The notes under the pieces are model-generated. The model searched no databases. It was not told where the DNA came from and was given only the letters and a program-made list of their open reading frames with translations. Source: Paludibacteraceae bacterium (GTDB taxonomy: Bacteria; Bacteroidota; Bacteroidia; Bacteroidales; Paludibacteraceae). Taken from it: a stretch of DNA of 57,651 nucleotides. Below are positions 5,490 to 15,252 of the stretch, one piece after another. The first letter of the stretch is position 1; each line of letters begins with the position of its first letter. The translations under genes were made by a program, and so were the position numbers. The stretch lies in contig JAKSNG010000010.1 in the NCBI GenBank assembly GCA_024400125.1, forward strand, positions 1 to 57,651. Reading direction: 5' to 3'.

Positions 5490-8400
5490 TTATTTTACTA
5501 ACTTACCTTGTGCGTCAAATACTTTACCGTCGCGGACGATATAGAGGTTATCGTTGAAGATGAACTTTTGGATATTCTCACCATTGCCGAAGACATTTTC
5601 AACATCTGTAGTCGTGTTGTGTGCCTTCTTGATGACGATACCATATCCATTGTTATTGCCCTTCTTCAGTTCAATAGCAGTTTCGCCCATTGACAAGTTC
5701 CAGATAGCCACTCCGCCTTGTGTGAGGAACAGTTCGTAGCCTTCTACTTGTGCAGCGCCTATGGTGTATTCACCAGCAGCAGGAGCATAGAGATTAAGGG
5801 CATACGTTGCTTCTTCATTTACCATCGGAGCATCTACCATACAGAGTTTATTTCCGTATGCTTCAGCGAAGATTTGTGGAACAGCAGGTGTGTTCGTCAT
5901 CGTCATCTTCACAAGGTCACGACCAATCTGGTACTCGTTTGTTGCCTCATCGGTAGCTGAGAGATAGAGGTGGTCGGTGTACTTGGCGTTAGATAGACGA
6001 ATAGCAACATTCTTTATCTCAGCAGCACCTACACGACGTGGAGCATAGTTTTCACCTGCATTAGGAGCGGTCAAATCAATCGTACCGGTTGCATTTGCTT
6101 GATAGAAGAACGGAGTACCTACGGTGAAATTGTACGTACTTGCCGTCATTACCTCATAGGTGTATGATGTAGGATTGAGCACTTGAACATCAACGCCTAT
6201 AGAACTATAACCTAATTGGTTATTGGCAATACCATTCCAACCAGCATCCGTTGTGATGCCACTTGCATATTGCTGAACCGAGATTTCAGTACTTGAAGCA
6301 CTGAAGACGCCATTCATCTTCATGCGGTAAGTAGTGCGCTCACCATCTACGGTCATGAGGTAGAATACGCCAGGATTCATAATTCCGCGGAACTTCTTCC
6401 AACCGTATTGACCTTGTGCGCGAACATCGCCATGATAAGACATGATAGCGTAGTTTACTTCGTTGGTCAGTTTATTGTCGTCCAAGTCATAAATGCCATT
6501 GATAGCATCTACATTGAACGGAACGGCAAATGCGTGCCACTTCTCAGGATTAGCGTTATCACCAAGTGTTACATCAAAGTAAGCGTTGCTGGTGATTGTG
6601 AGGTTGGAGGTTACGCCAATCACCTGACCAGACTTACCGCCAGCCATGGTGGACTTGATAACGAAGTTGTTAACGGTTAGGGTGGCTGTACCTTGGATGG
6701 TTACTTTACCACCTTCCATTACATAAACATCGCCAAGTTCAATGTCGCCTTCAGTAACAAGTAGGTTACCACCCTCGTTGACAGTCACATCTGCGTGAGC
6801 ATCAAGAGTAGAAGCGTTCACTTCTTCATCAATAGCTTTTGCAGGAACAAGAACGTAGAGTTGAACTTTAGATTGAACAGAAGAATACGTTGTGAAACGT
6901 GGACTACCAGCATTGTAGCACAAATATCCAACCGTGTTCTTGATTTTTGCCTCATAATCGCCTTCTCCGTCAGCAATGGTAATTTCCCACTTGTTAGCAT
7001 CGCCTACTTCTGTGCTCCATGCCATCTTCTTAACCGTGCTAGAGCCTAAGTATTGACCATTATTTGATAATGTCCAACCATCGGTAGCATTACCACCAAG
7101 GGTAAGAATAACAGCCGAAGGATCAATAGCAATCATCATAGACTTGTCGTCATTGAAGGAAGCAGTTACTTTAGCCATATAATCTTCATCAGAAGGCTTT
7201 GCACCCATAGCTGCGTCTTTGTCATTGGCAACAATTGCATATTGTTTACCAGCGGCAAGTTGGTCTGCAGAGGTAACGAGGTACCACTTATCATTGGTTT
7301 TAAGAACCCAAACAGCAGTCATAGAAACGTTCTTCTCAGGCATCGTGAAGGTTGCTCCACCGGCATAAGTTGTTTCGCCATCGTTCCAACCACCAAAGAT
7401 ATAACCAGGGTTAGAGAGGTCGCCTTGTGCGGGCAGAGTTACCTCGTTATATTCATAATCCTTGATGGAAGCAGGAGTTGTTCCGGCAGCACCACCCTTA
7501 TTGAAGGAGATGGTGTATTGCTTTTTAGCAATCCATCGAGCGGTCAGTTCGATGTCTTCCGTTACGTTCGTAATCGTAGCACTCGGAGCATATTCGTTCA
7601 CACCATCAGACCAAGCTTTGAACTTATTGAGGTCTTTGGTAGGAGCGGCATCGCAAAGAGTTACATCTTCACCTTCGTTAACGGTAATCGTACCGCAACC
7701 GCCTACACCACCATCGAGGTTGAAAGTCACTTTCACCTTAGCCACAGGATTAGAGGTGTATAAAGCAGAACCCTCATCGTACTTGTAGAGGTAAACAGCA
7801 TTTTGACCACCATTCTTATAGTAACGGAAGTATTGATCTGTGTTATAACGGAATACCGCACCAGCAGCACCGCCACCTAAAGCGAGTTTCACATCATTCT
7901 CCGAAGTGAAAGTAACGGAGATAGGATATTGAGCCGCAGTACTCTTTGTGCTTGAAGCTGTCAAGCCATTGGCATTAGACGTTTGATAGTTATACTTACC
8001 ATCTTGCGTCTTCAGTACGTATGTATTGCTACCTGCGCTGATTTCTTCAAGAGTAACCTTGTATTGATCACCCCATTCTTTAGTTACCACATTGCCGCTT
8101 AATGCCTCTCCTGGATTTGCAATTACATATTGTTTACCAATAGCACCTTCATCATCTTTGCCACCTTTTTGACCATTAGCAAAGATTTCATCGCTATAGG
8201 CAATGAGGTAATCACCACTCCAATCGGTGAGGGCGGAGGTAACTTTTGCATATTGTTGGTAAGTAGGACTGCTGTCATCTACACGTTTGTAGATAGCATA
8301 TACGCTCTTGGTTGCTTCGTCAGCAGCCGGAGTATAAGTAGAGATGAGTGTTGCGGTTGCAGTCTCTTCTGCGATAGCATCCTCAGCCCAACCGGCGAAG

Positions 8401-11400
8401 GTGTAACCGGCAACTTCCAATTCAGGTACATAAGTCAGTGTACCTTCCTCTTCACGAGCGATGTTCTGCGTAGAAGCCACTTCACCCTTAACGTAGTATG
8501 AAATCTCGCACTTTGCCGTTTCGGTTACCGTTACTGTGCGCGTTGCGGTGATATTCTCATCGGCCTTCAAAGTAGCCGTAATCGTAGCGGTACCAACAGC
8601 AAGACCGGTTACTACACCTTCTTCATCAACGCTTGCATAGTCGCTGCCTTCGGTTACAGCCCATGTAACGCCAGTATTCGTTGCGTTAGTCGGATCGTAA
8701 ATGATAGACAAAGTAGTGGTTTTTGTTTCACCAACAGAAACCTCAGCAGGGCTGATTTCCATACTCGTTACAGGAATATTCGGAGCAGCATATTCTACAA
8801 CGTCCCAATTGCTTATCTTGAATTCCCAAGTTCCTTGGTAGTTTGTCCACTCAACATTGTTAAGGGTAGCAGAAACGGTTCCGTATTGTTCCCAAGTATT
8901 AGGGCAATTGGCAGATTGGTTATAGATTTCAATATCTTTGTCACCCTTCTGCACATTTAAGAGAATACCTTTGTTGACTAACTTGGTAATCATTACATTC
9001 TCAAACTTCACATAAACGTGGTCGTGGTCATTGATGTCAGTAGCTGCGACCAAGTCGTTGAGGTTCATGTAAGTAACTTCCACATTGTATGAGGTGGTTT
9101 TCTCCACGCCATTCTCTGTATAGGAGATATTGATAGCGTGTTCTGCCTCTGCCTCAGAGAAGGTTGTATTGGTAATATTCAAGTTAGCCACAGCGATTTG
9201 TTGGTCATCACCCATATTGTAATGAGCCATTACTTTCAAACCTTCCGCACTGAACGGACGGCCAACAAAGAATGTTTTCTTATGTTCGCTATCATCAGCA
9301 ACGTAAATGCTTTCCAATGTCTTAGCAGCACCAACAGTCAAACCGGTGATGGTCTTGCTTGCGTTAACTGCGACATTGCCTGTTTTAGCATTATTCAATG
9401 TAGCGGTTGCAGTTGCCTCTGGTTGATTTTCAGTGAGAGTAACCTCTGTCCAAGAAATCTCGTCTGTCACATCTTCAGTATGAGCATTTTGGTCGGTATT
9501 GTCGCTATAAACACCAGTAACTGTCAAACCTGTGAAGTCAAGTTTCTGACCAGCGGTGTAGTTCTTGTTGTCTACATCGCCTGTGATCACAAGAGATGTA
9601 ATCTTAGCAGGAGCGGTGTAATTGATGTCATTCCAATTGCTCGGGCAGAACTCCCACTGTGAACCTCCACTATAGTAAGTCCAAGTTCCGGTAATTGCTT
9701 GTTTAGAAGACACAACACCTCCCGTTTCCCAAGTATTAGGATGTTCTGCTTGGTTGCAATAGATTTCAACATCTTTGCCTCCCTTTTGAACATTCACATA
9801 AATTCCGTAACGCTTTCCTTGACCATTTGTATAGAAGCCTGTTATTTCCTTATTCTCAAATGTAACTTGCACCGATGTACCCGAAGCAACATCCGAAGCG
9901 GCAAGTTCGTCTAAAGTATATGCCCAATTAAGCGTGTAAGTCTTAGTAACGATATCACTTGTGCGGTCATCTATTTTTGCATAAGCGCTGATTTCGTAAG
10001 TACCACGATTGTTAAGTGCAATAGCAGCCGTATATTTGGTTTCTTCGCCATCGTTGATGGTGTAATAAATGTCACCCTCAGTAGCGGACAACGTCAGCGT
10101 TTTAGCCTCACTATAATTGCCTCCTTCTAAACCAAATGTCGGAGCAGCTACAGCAGCTTGGCAAGTAGTGCAATAGTTTCCATAAGTTTTCTCACCATGA
10201 ATAACCTTCCAAACATAGAATTTAGTATAGGAGTTTGACGTTTTGTAGTGACGATAATAGTCACTATTCTTCAACAATGCATACTTATCAGACCCACTCG
10301 TCCAAATCGCTTGGGAAGATTCATTTAATGTAAAGTCGCTTGCTGAAGTTGTTAATTTAAATGCACTTGATGCCGCTGTGATGTAGTTGGTTCCATTTTT
10401 GAACTTAAATGTTCCTTGTGCAGAACCTGCTTCCACAGTAAATATCATCCAATCAGAAGCCGTTTCACTAACAGTTGCATCTTTATTGTTACTATTTGCT
10501 CCAGTTACGCCAGTAGATGGTTTAGAGTTATCTTCAGTTGCAAAGATAACCTTATCACCGGTAGCCAAAGAGGTTGTTTTCTGATAAGAATCTTGACCTT
10601 CTGAAACAACAGCAGCATAAACAGCATAGATAGTCTTTGTCAAAACAGAAGGATTATCGAAGGTGTAAGTTGCCTCTAACAGAGTTACTTGCTCCTTAGC
10701 AACTTCGCCATCTATTGCATTTTCGCTCCAACCCATAAATACTTTGCCATCGCAAGCTTGGGTAGAGACGGTCGGCAGAGTGATAGGTGTATTCAGTTTG
10801 CCATTTACAGGAGTTGTATTTTCATTCTCGCTGAGAGTGAGAACAACTGCGGGATAATCGGCAGTGGTAAAGGTAGATTCATTTGCAGGATTACCAATCA
10901 TACAATAAGTTTCATCATCACCAATACCGGCAATAGAATAACTGTATTCAGTATTGATGCCCAATTCTGCCGTAATCTTATAGGAAAGAGTGTTAACATC
11001 CTCAATCATCTCATCCTCTACAACCTTAGTTGAACCTTTCCATACATTGATAAGATAACCGGAAGCAGCATCAAGTTTCGTCCAATTAAGAGTGACGCCT
11101 TCAGCATAAGAAATAGTCGGAGTGACCAATACGGGAGCAGAAGGAAGTGCCGTACATTGCATTTCTTCAAAAGTACCGCTGATAGTTACATCATAAGCGG
11201 GCATTTCGAACATACCTTCGGCATCTTCTACTTTGGTAGTAGCATCATCTGTCTTGTAAATATCAAAACTCTTGAACTCGTAGTGAGTAGCTTCTTCTTG
11301 CAATGCTTGGATATAAGTACCAGCCTCAACATAAGTCGGTTTTGCGTTGTTTGCATCTTCCCAAGATAAAGTACCACCGGTAACGGTTGCTGCCTCAATC

Positions 11401-12998
11401 TTATAGAGTTTAGTAAAGGTAACAGCCACTGTAATCGGATAGCGAGGCATAGTGATTTGCTTTTTCGTAGCATTGTAAACGGTAGAAGTTACATCGTCTC
11501 CACCATCGGTCTTGGTCACTTTAATAGCAACATCTTTATATGCCTCAGCAGGGGTCATCCCAAATTCTACGCCCAAAACAGTTCCGTCTTGAATAGTAGT
11601 ACCCGAATTGATAGGAGTTGCACCATTCTTGATAACAAGTGAGCCATCCGCAGGAGCAGCAAAAGTTACTGCCTCGTTAGTGGAAGCAAGTTCTTCGTAA
11701 GTGATGACAAATTCTGAAATTTGAGTAGAACTACTTCCTTTCGTTATGTAGAAATAAGTATACTCTGTATTGTCAGGAACAGTCCAAGTATAACTTGTAC
11801 TTACTGTTTGAGAAGTTCCAATTTGTGTTCCTCCTTCTGTGCTTGTTAATGCACTTGTTCCACAATAAACAGACCAACTTCTATCACTTCCTCCGCCTTT
11901 AACAATCTTAATGGATTTTATTTTTCCAGGAACCTCGGTTGTGTTATAAACATAAGGAGTACTATTAAATTGCATCAATTCGCTAGATTTATACGCGAAG
12001 CATTTTCCAGAAACCCCATCAGCCGTCCATGTACGATCTGCATAAGAACCACTAAAATCACTAATCGAACTTGCTGTAATTGTAATCTTTGGCAGAGCAG
12101 CCGTTATGGTAACGGCAACAATATCAGACGTTGCAGAACCTTGAGTGTTCGTAGCAACGCAATAATAATACTTAGTACCAATAGTAGCCGTACTTGGGGT
12201 ATAAGAAGCATTGGTTGCACCAGAAATAAGAGATGCACCCGAAGTGCTTTCTGTAGTATTAGAATACCATTGATAAGTGGGGGTAGGATTTCCCGATGCT
12301 GCAATAGTTAATGCTGTTGCAGTAGCATCTTTTTCGTAAGAAGCACCCTCTGGTTGGGTCGTGATAGAAGGAGCAACTGGCTCGGTTGGAGTGTCGCCTT
12401 CTTCACAAACGACTTCAACTGCACAAAAATAACCAGCCTTACTAGAAGTTGAAAATGCAATCTCTATTTTTCCTGTATTGCTATTACTTGCAGGCGTATA
12501 TGTTATTTTAGAAGCATCGCTATATGATTTTGCCTGGGAGTTTTTAGAAACAGTACCAGATGCGGTAGCTGCAACGCCTCCTATTTTTACCGTAGCACTA
12601 ATACTTCCAGTACCATTATTTAGCCATACATAGACTTCCTTAATCTTTGTATATTCCTTATAAGCATTATCTTCTTCTCCCCAATTATTTTTTGTAGTCA
12701 TTGTAATTGATCCTGTTGCATTTTTTGTTCCTAATTGAACTCCAGCATAGTTTCCACTGTTGTAACTACCTAGATTAGTACCAGAGCCAAAAGTCCACAC
12801 AACAGAACTCAATGTGTTATCAGCACTTGCTGTTGGTGCTGTGGTAAAAGCGTGGGTGTACGTTTTCTCTGCTCCCCACACATTGACACTCATCAGCATC
12901 ACGAGGAGGAGGGTGAGGGCTTTAAGGGAGGTTAAAAACTTGCGAATACAGGGGGGGGTATTCCACATCCCTATTCGCATTGAAATTTTGTTTTTCAT
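5490..12998 (-). CDS. Giant secreted multidomain protein, probable T9SS cargo
   Basis: The 2502-residue protein starts with a signal peptide (hydrophobic core about residues 25-42, cut near WGA-EK). It then has beta-rich modules: a jelly-roll-like segment (about 45-200), an immunoglobulin-like domain (about 208-299, with a TYQWY motif), a fibronectin type III-like domain (about 665-760) and a chitobiase C-terminal-like domain (about 985-1065, DIYYTINDG). Further on are a Big_2 Ig-like domain (about 1400-1490) and several InlB/Listeria-Bacteroides repeats (GYTFAGW, GYIFGGW, FKAWSDG). The last 20 or so residues (LYIVRDGKVFDAQGKLVK) look like a type A T9SS sorting signal. It probably acts at the cell surface in adhesion or glycan binding; no catalytic domain is evident. 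M7 or M11 could also be the start. Confidence 0.85.
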   Translation of the reverse strand: MKNKISMRIGMWNTPPCIRKFLTSLKALTLLLVMLMSVNVWGAEKTYTHAFTTAPTASADNTLSSVVWTFGSGTNLGSYNSGNYAGVQLGTKNATGSITMTTKNNWGEEDNAYKEYTKIKEVYVWLNNGTGSISATVKIGGVAATASGTVSKNSQAKSYSDASKITYTPASNSNTGKIEIAFSTSSKAGYFCAVEVVCEEGDTPTEPVAPSITTQPEGASYEKDATATALTIAASGNPTPTYQWYSNTTESTSGASLISGATNASYTPSTATIGTKYYYCVATNTQGSATSDIVAVTITAALPKITITASSISDFSGSYADRTWTADGVSGKCFAYKSSELMQFNSTPYVYNTTEVPGKIKSIKIVKGGGSDRSWSVYCGTSALTSTEGGTQIGTSQTVSTSYTWTVPDNTEYTYFYITKGSSSTQISEFVITYEELASTNEAVTFAAPADGSLVIKNGATPINSGTTIQDGTVLGVEFGMTPAEAYKDVAIKVTKTDGGDDVTSTVYNATKKQITMPRYPITVAVTFTKLYKIEAATVTGGTLSWEDANNAKPTYVEAGTYIQALQEEATHYEFKSFDIYKTDDATTKVEDAEGMFEMPAYDVTISGTFEEMQCTALPSAPVLVTPTISYAEGVTLNWTKLDAASGYLINVWKGSTKVVEDEMIEDVNTLSYKITAELGINTEYSYSIAGIGDDETYCMIGNPANESTFTTADYPAVVLTLSENENTTPVNGKLNTPITLPTVSTQACDGKVFMGWSENAIDGEVAKEQVTLLEATYTFDNPSVLTKTIYAVYAAVVSEGQDSYQKTTSLATGDKVIFATEDNSKPSTGVTGANSNNKDATVSETASDWMIFTVEAGSAQGTFKFKNGTNYITAASSAFKLTTSASDFTLNESSQAIWTSGSDKYALLKNSDYYRHYKTSNSYTKFYVWKVIHGEKTYGNYCTTCQAAVAAPTFGLEGGNYSEAKTLTLSATEGDIYYTINDGEETKYTAAIALNNRGTYEISAYAKIDDRTSDIVTKTYTLNWAYTLDELAASDVASGTSVQVTFENKEITGFYTNGQGKRYGIYVNVQKGGKDVEIYCNQAEHPNTWETGGVVSSKQAITGTWTYYSGGSQWEFCPSNWNDINYTAPAKITSLVITGDVDNKNYTAGQKLDFTGLTVTGVYSDNTDQNAHTEDVTDEISWTEVTLTENQPEATATATLNNAKTGNVAVNASKTITGLTVGAAKTLESIYVADDSEHKKTFFVGRPFSAEGLKVMAHYNMGDDQQIAVANLNITNTTFSEAEAEHAINISYTENGVEKTTSYNVEVTYMNLNDLVAATDINDHDHVYVKFENVMITKLVNKGILLNVQKGDKDIEIYNQSANCPNTWEQYGTVSATLNNVEWTNYQGTWEFKISNWDVVEYAAPNIPVTSMEISPAEVSVGETKTTTLSIIYDPTNATNTGVTWAVTEGSDYASVDEEGVVTGLAVGTATITATLKADENITATRTVTVTETAKCEISYYVKGEVASTQNIAREEEGTLTYVPELEVAGYTFAGWAEDAIAEETATATLISTYTPAADEATKSVYAIYKRVDDSSPTYQQYAKVTSALTDWSGDYLIAYSDEIFANGQKGGKDDEGAIGKQYVIANPGEALSGNVVTKEWGDQYKVTLEEISAGSNTYVLKTQDGKYNYQTSNANGLTASSTKSTAAQYPISVTFTSENDVKLALGGGAAGAVFRYNTDQYFRYYKNGGQNAVYLYKYDEGSALYTSNPVAKVKVTFNLDGGVGGCGTITVNEGEDVTLCDAAPTKDLNKFKAWSDGVNEYAPSATITNVTEDIELTARWIAKKQYTISFNKGGAAGTTPASIKDYEYNEVTLPAQGDLSNPGYIFGGWNDGETTYAGGATFTMPEKNVSMTAVWVLKTNDKWYLVTSADQLAAGKQYAIVANDKDAAMGAKPSDEDYMAKVTASFNDDKSMMIAIDPSAVILTLGGNATDGWTLSNNGQYLGSSTVKKMAWSTEVGDANKWEITIADGEGDYEAKIKNTVGYLCYNAGSPRFTTYSSVQSKVQLYVLVPAKAIDEEVNASTLDAHADVTVNEGGNLLVTEGDIELGDVYVMEGGKVTIQGTATLTVNNFVIKSTMAGGKSGQVIGVTSNLTITSNAYFDVTLGDNANPEKWHAFAVPFNVDAINGIYDLDDNKLTNEVNYAIMSYHGDVRAQGQYGWKKFRGIMNPGVFYLMTVDGERTTYRMKMNGVFSASSTEISVQQYASGITTDAGWNGIANNQLGYSSIGVDVQVLNPTSYTYEVMTASTYNFTVGTPFFYQANATGTIDLTAPNAGENYAPRRVGAAEIKNVAIRLSNAKYTDHLYLSATDEATNEYQIGRDLVKMTMTNTPAVPQIFAEAYGNKLCMVDAPMVNEEATYALNLYAPAAGEYTIGAAQVEGYELFLTQGGVAIWNLSMGETAIELKKGNNNGYGIVIKKAHNTTTDVENVFGNGENIQKFIFNDNLYIVRDGKVFDAQGKLVK

Positions 12999-13046
12999 AA
13001 GCGTAAAAATTTAAAGGGTTAATAATAAGTTAATAAATTGGGTTAA
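12971..13046. repeat. Leader direct repeat, copy 1
   Basis: This holds the start region of the giant gene (ATG at 12998) and its leader. It matches 13775-13840 from CTATTCGC to TTGGGTTAA, with a 10-bp insertion here. The stop codon of the PIN gene (13043-13045) lies inside its last bases. Confidence 0.85.
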
Positions 13047-13468
13047 AGTAAATCCTGATGAGCGATAAGAAACTCAGTCGGGGTTACAGTTGGTATTTCT
13101 GAATGAATAAAGTCCTTTACATCACGTGTGATAATCACATCTGCTTTGCCATCCTTAGCACAATACATTTGAGTAGCATCCTCAAAATCGGTAAAATTAG
13201 ACTGAAGGGCATTTATTATAACTTGTTTGTCTGTGTTAGGGACAGTTACAAAGTCGAGCAAAGCAATTAACGCTTTACGGATATCTTTATAATCAAACTG
13301 ATTGCGACGAGCCACATAAGCCGCATTTATAATGGAAATAGCCGATACTTGAAGATGGATTTTTTTCTCCTCACTTAACCAAAACAAAGTCTCGGCATCC
13401 TTATTAAACGGAGACCGACTAAGTAGCAGATCCAAGAGGATGTTCGTATCAATGAAAGCGGTTAGCAT
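13043..13468 (-). CDS. PIN-domain toxin, VapC-like
   Basis: The 141-residue protein is a PIN ribonuclease: D7 in AFIDTNILLD, E/D residues in the FTDFEDATQ segment, and the ITRDVKDF motif near the C terminus, where the acidic residues bind the metal. VapC-type toxins cut tRNA or rRNA. It overlaps the upstream small gene by 20 bp, as in toxin-antitoxin pairs. Both genes sit between two copies of the leader of the giant gene. Confidence 0.85.
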   Translation of the reverse strand: MLTAFIDTNILLDLLLSRSPFNKDAETLFWLSEEKKIHLQVSAISIINAAYVARRNQFDYKDIRKALIALLDFVTVPNTDKQVIINALQSNFTDFEDATQMYCAKDGKADVIITRDVKDFIHSEIPTVTPTEFLIAHQDLL

Positions 13469-13715
13469 ACTTCTCTAAATAAATGGCCTCTGATTCGTCA
13501 ATGTTGGGAGAAATTGTTTTTCCCCCATGTAAACTTAATGCTGAAATACGAGCAGAAGAATGGTGTTTAATCTCTTTATGCTCTGCCCTTATCATTTCCG
13601 CATCAAGCATTTGTTTCCAAAGTGCCGCTGCGTATTGTTCCACGCGCGACTTATACTCCTCCATATTAATCAATGGGGTGGAAGGAATGTTACTTATAGG
13701 AATCGTTATTGCCAT
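13449..13715 (-). CDS. Putative antitoxin of the PIN toxin
   Basis: This 88-residue protein lies before and overlaps the PIN gene. It is mostly helical and charged (EYKSRVEQYAAALWKQM, then EHKEIKHH), with an acidic C-terminal segment (NIDESEAIYLEKYANRF). I see no clear DNA-binding domain, and no promoter of the usual type is visible upstream. The assignment rests on position. Confidence 0.65.
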   Translation of the reverse strand: MAITIPISNIPSTPLINMEEYKSRVEQYAAALWKQMLDAEMIRAEHKEIKHHSSARISALSLHGGKTISPNIDESEAIYLEKYANRFH

Positions 13716-13774
13716 AATTAGTCCATTTTTTAAATTTTATTATCAATGTTTACGCAATCAAAACAGAAGCTTAT

Positions 13775-13840
13775 CTATTCGCGATAAAAATTTTGTTTTT
13801 CATAAGCGTAAAAATTTAAAGGGTTAATAAATTGGGTTAA
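13775..13840. repeat. Leader direct repeat, copy 2
   Basis: This second copy of the giant-gene leader includes an orphan ATG whose frame ends after 10 codons (MKNKIFIANR). It lies just upstream of the PIN/antitoxin pair. Confidence 0.85.
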
Positions 13841-13867
13841 TCGTTTGAATTATTGTTATAGCTCGCG

Positions 13868-14470
13868 CTATTTCTTCTCACGTTTAATAGTGTGCTTAAC
13901 TTTCAACATCGCAAAATTCAACTCTAATTCGGTTTCCGTTCCAGTCGTGGAAAGGTCAGACCCCAACACATCACCGATTAACTCGCCTGTTCGCTTCAAC
14001 AAGGGTTTTTGCTCTGCTTGGGATTCTGTTTCTTGCAAAGAGCGAACGGTACGCGCCAACTCTTTGACCGTCGCATACGTATTAACAATAGCCAACGCGG
14101 TCTCAATGGCTTGGTCTCCTTTCATGATGGTAGCCAACATATAGAGTCCACGTTCTGTAAATGCATTTGGCGTTACCACGCTGTGTTTTAAGGAGTTAAA
14201 CCGGTCAAAATTTTTGACCAGTTCGTCTTTTTCATACTCATCTACACCAAAAATAAACCCATAAGGGAATTTCTTGGGATTATTTTTAACAGCCTGGTTA
14301 ATCTCTTTCGTTCCCACACCATATAGTTCCGCAACATCTCTATCCAATAGCACACGCTGCCCACGCAAGATAATTATTTTATCCTGCACATCTTCCATCG
14401 AAATAGTTTGCACCTTTGATGGAGATTGAGTATTGATTCGTTTTTTAATATCAGTATTCTTCTTTGTCAT
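13868..14470 (-). CDS. ORF6N-domain DNA-binding protein 1
   Basis: Residues about 28-115 of 200 form the ORF6N domain (IILRGQRVLLDRDVAELYGV, then NPKKFPYGFIF and FTERGLYMLATIM). The domain is found in phage-type regulators and in many Bacteroidota proteins of unclear role. The C-terminal part is a helical, charged tail. It shares its promoter and an 18-bp palindrome with the next ORF6N gene, so the two are probably controlled together. It may be phage-derived. Confidence 0.83.
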   Translation of the reverse strand: MTKKNTDIKKRINTQSPSKVQTISMEDVQDKIIILRGQRVLLDRDVAELYGVGTKEINQAVKNNPKKFPYGFIFGVDEYEKDELVKNFDRFNSLKHSVVTPNAFTERGLYMLATIMKGDQAIETALAIVNTYATVKELARTVRSLQETESQAEQKPLLKRTGELIGDVLGSDLSTTGTETELELNFAMLKVKHTIKREKK

Positions 14471-14493
14471 ACTATTTGGTTTGTAATGCGCGA

Positions 14494-14560
14494 TTTATCA
14501 AAATCGGCTGCAAAGGTACAAAAATATTTTTGTATTTGCAAATTTTTTAAGAAAAAAATG
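14494..14560. repeat. ORF6N promoter direct repeat, copy 1
   Basis: About 65 bp matches 15253-15315 nearly base for base, from TCAAAATCGGCTGCAAAGG through TTTTTTAAGAAAAAAATG. Confidence 0.88.
14511..14542 (-). promoter_or_regulatory. Promoter and palindromic operator of ORF6N gene 1
   Basis: TTTG (14539-14542) and TACCTTTG (14511-14518), with a 20-bp spacer. The spacer is almost filled by the perfect 18-bp palindrome TACAAAAATATTTTTGTA (14517-14534). Confidence 0.82.
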
Positions 14561-14622
14561 TTGTGTTTTTATGGTTTTTAGTGCATTTGGGCTGTGTTTT
14601 TTGATTTGGTGCACGATTACTT

Positions 14623-14650
14623 CACGGTGCACAATTCACGATGCACGGTT
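14623..14650. repeat. 7-bp tandem repeat, four units
   Basis: The units CACGGTG, CACAATT, CACGATG and CACGGTT lie just after the stop of the second ORF6N gene, in the 181-bp spacer. Apart from the promoter of ORF6N gene 1 the spacer holds nothing else I recognise. Confidence 0.75.
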
Positions 14651-14651
14651 A

Positions 14652-15248
14652 TTATTTTTCTTTTTCATATTTCTTTGCAATAGCATCGTAGCCGATAGGG
14701 TTAGGACGGGAGGTATCGCGGCGGTTCTCTAACTCGGTAAGAATGGTGTCAACCCCTGACATAACCGCTTTGAGTTGTTCCGCTTGCTCCTGCTGCGTTG
14801 ATTCCAACTTATCCATCCTATACATCAACGCTCCGTTTTGCGATAGATACTGATGCATCGCAACAAAACCACGCATTACCTGTACCCTTGTGTTCACTGC
14901 TACAGAGGATTTCAAAATGGCACTTAACATAGCAACGCCGGCTTCGGTAAAAACATAAGGAGTATAACCGCCAAAAGGTGTCTTCGTTTTTGGGGTCACA
15001 AATTGTGATCCCATATTGGTAATCAAGAAGTTAAGTTCTTCTTCCGTAGGCTCAAACATGAAATCCTCTGGGAAGCTATCCATATTTCGACGTACAGCCT
15101 GCTTCAATACACGAGTCTCAATGCCGTAGTATCTCGCTAAGTCGAAGTCAAACATCACAGGCACACCACGCACAATATAAATGCGACTGCGTATCTCCTC
15201 AACTTCAGAACTCAACATCATTGATTGTATTTCGTTATTCTTTGCCAT
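14652..15248 (-). CDS. ORF6N-domain DNA-binding protein 2
   Basis: The start at 15248 (MAKNNEIQSMM) is preferred over an ATG at 15299, because that ATG lies upstream of the promoter (15269-15300). The 198-residue product has the ORF6N domain at about residues 12-105 (IYIVRGVPVMFDFDLARYYG, then FTEAGVAMLSAILKS) and a predicted coiled coil near 120-155 (RMDKLESTQQEQAEQLKAV). It is diverged from ORF6N protein 1 but shares its promoter, so this is an old gene duplication or a promoter copied onto a related gene. Confidence 0.83.
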   Translation of the reverse strand: MAKNNEIQSMMLSSEVEEIRSRIYIVRGVPVMFDFDLARYYGIETRVLKQAVRRNMDSFPEDFMFEPTEEELNFLITNMGSQFVTPKTKTPFGGYTPYVFTEAGVAMLSAILKSSVAVNTRVQVMRGFVAMHQYLSQNGALMYRMDKLESTQQEQAEQLKAVMSGVDTILTELENRRDTSRPNPIGYDAIAKKYEKEK

Positions 15249-15252
15249 GTGT

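Noticed and set aside
9138..9662. Long plus-strand frames inside the giant gene
   Set aside because: They are complements of the repetitive Thr/Val/Glu-rich coding strand and have no domain or promoter.
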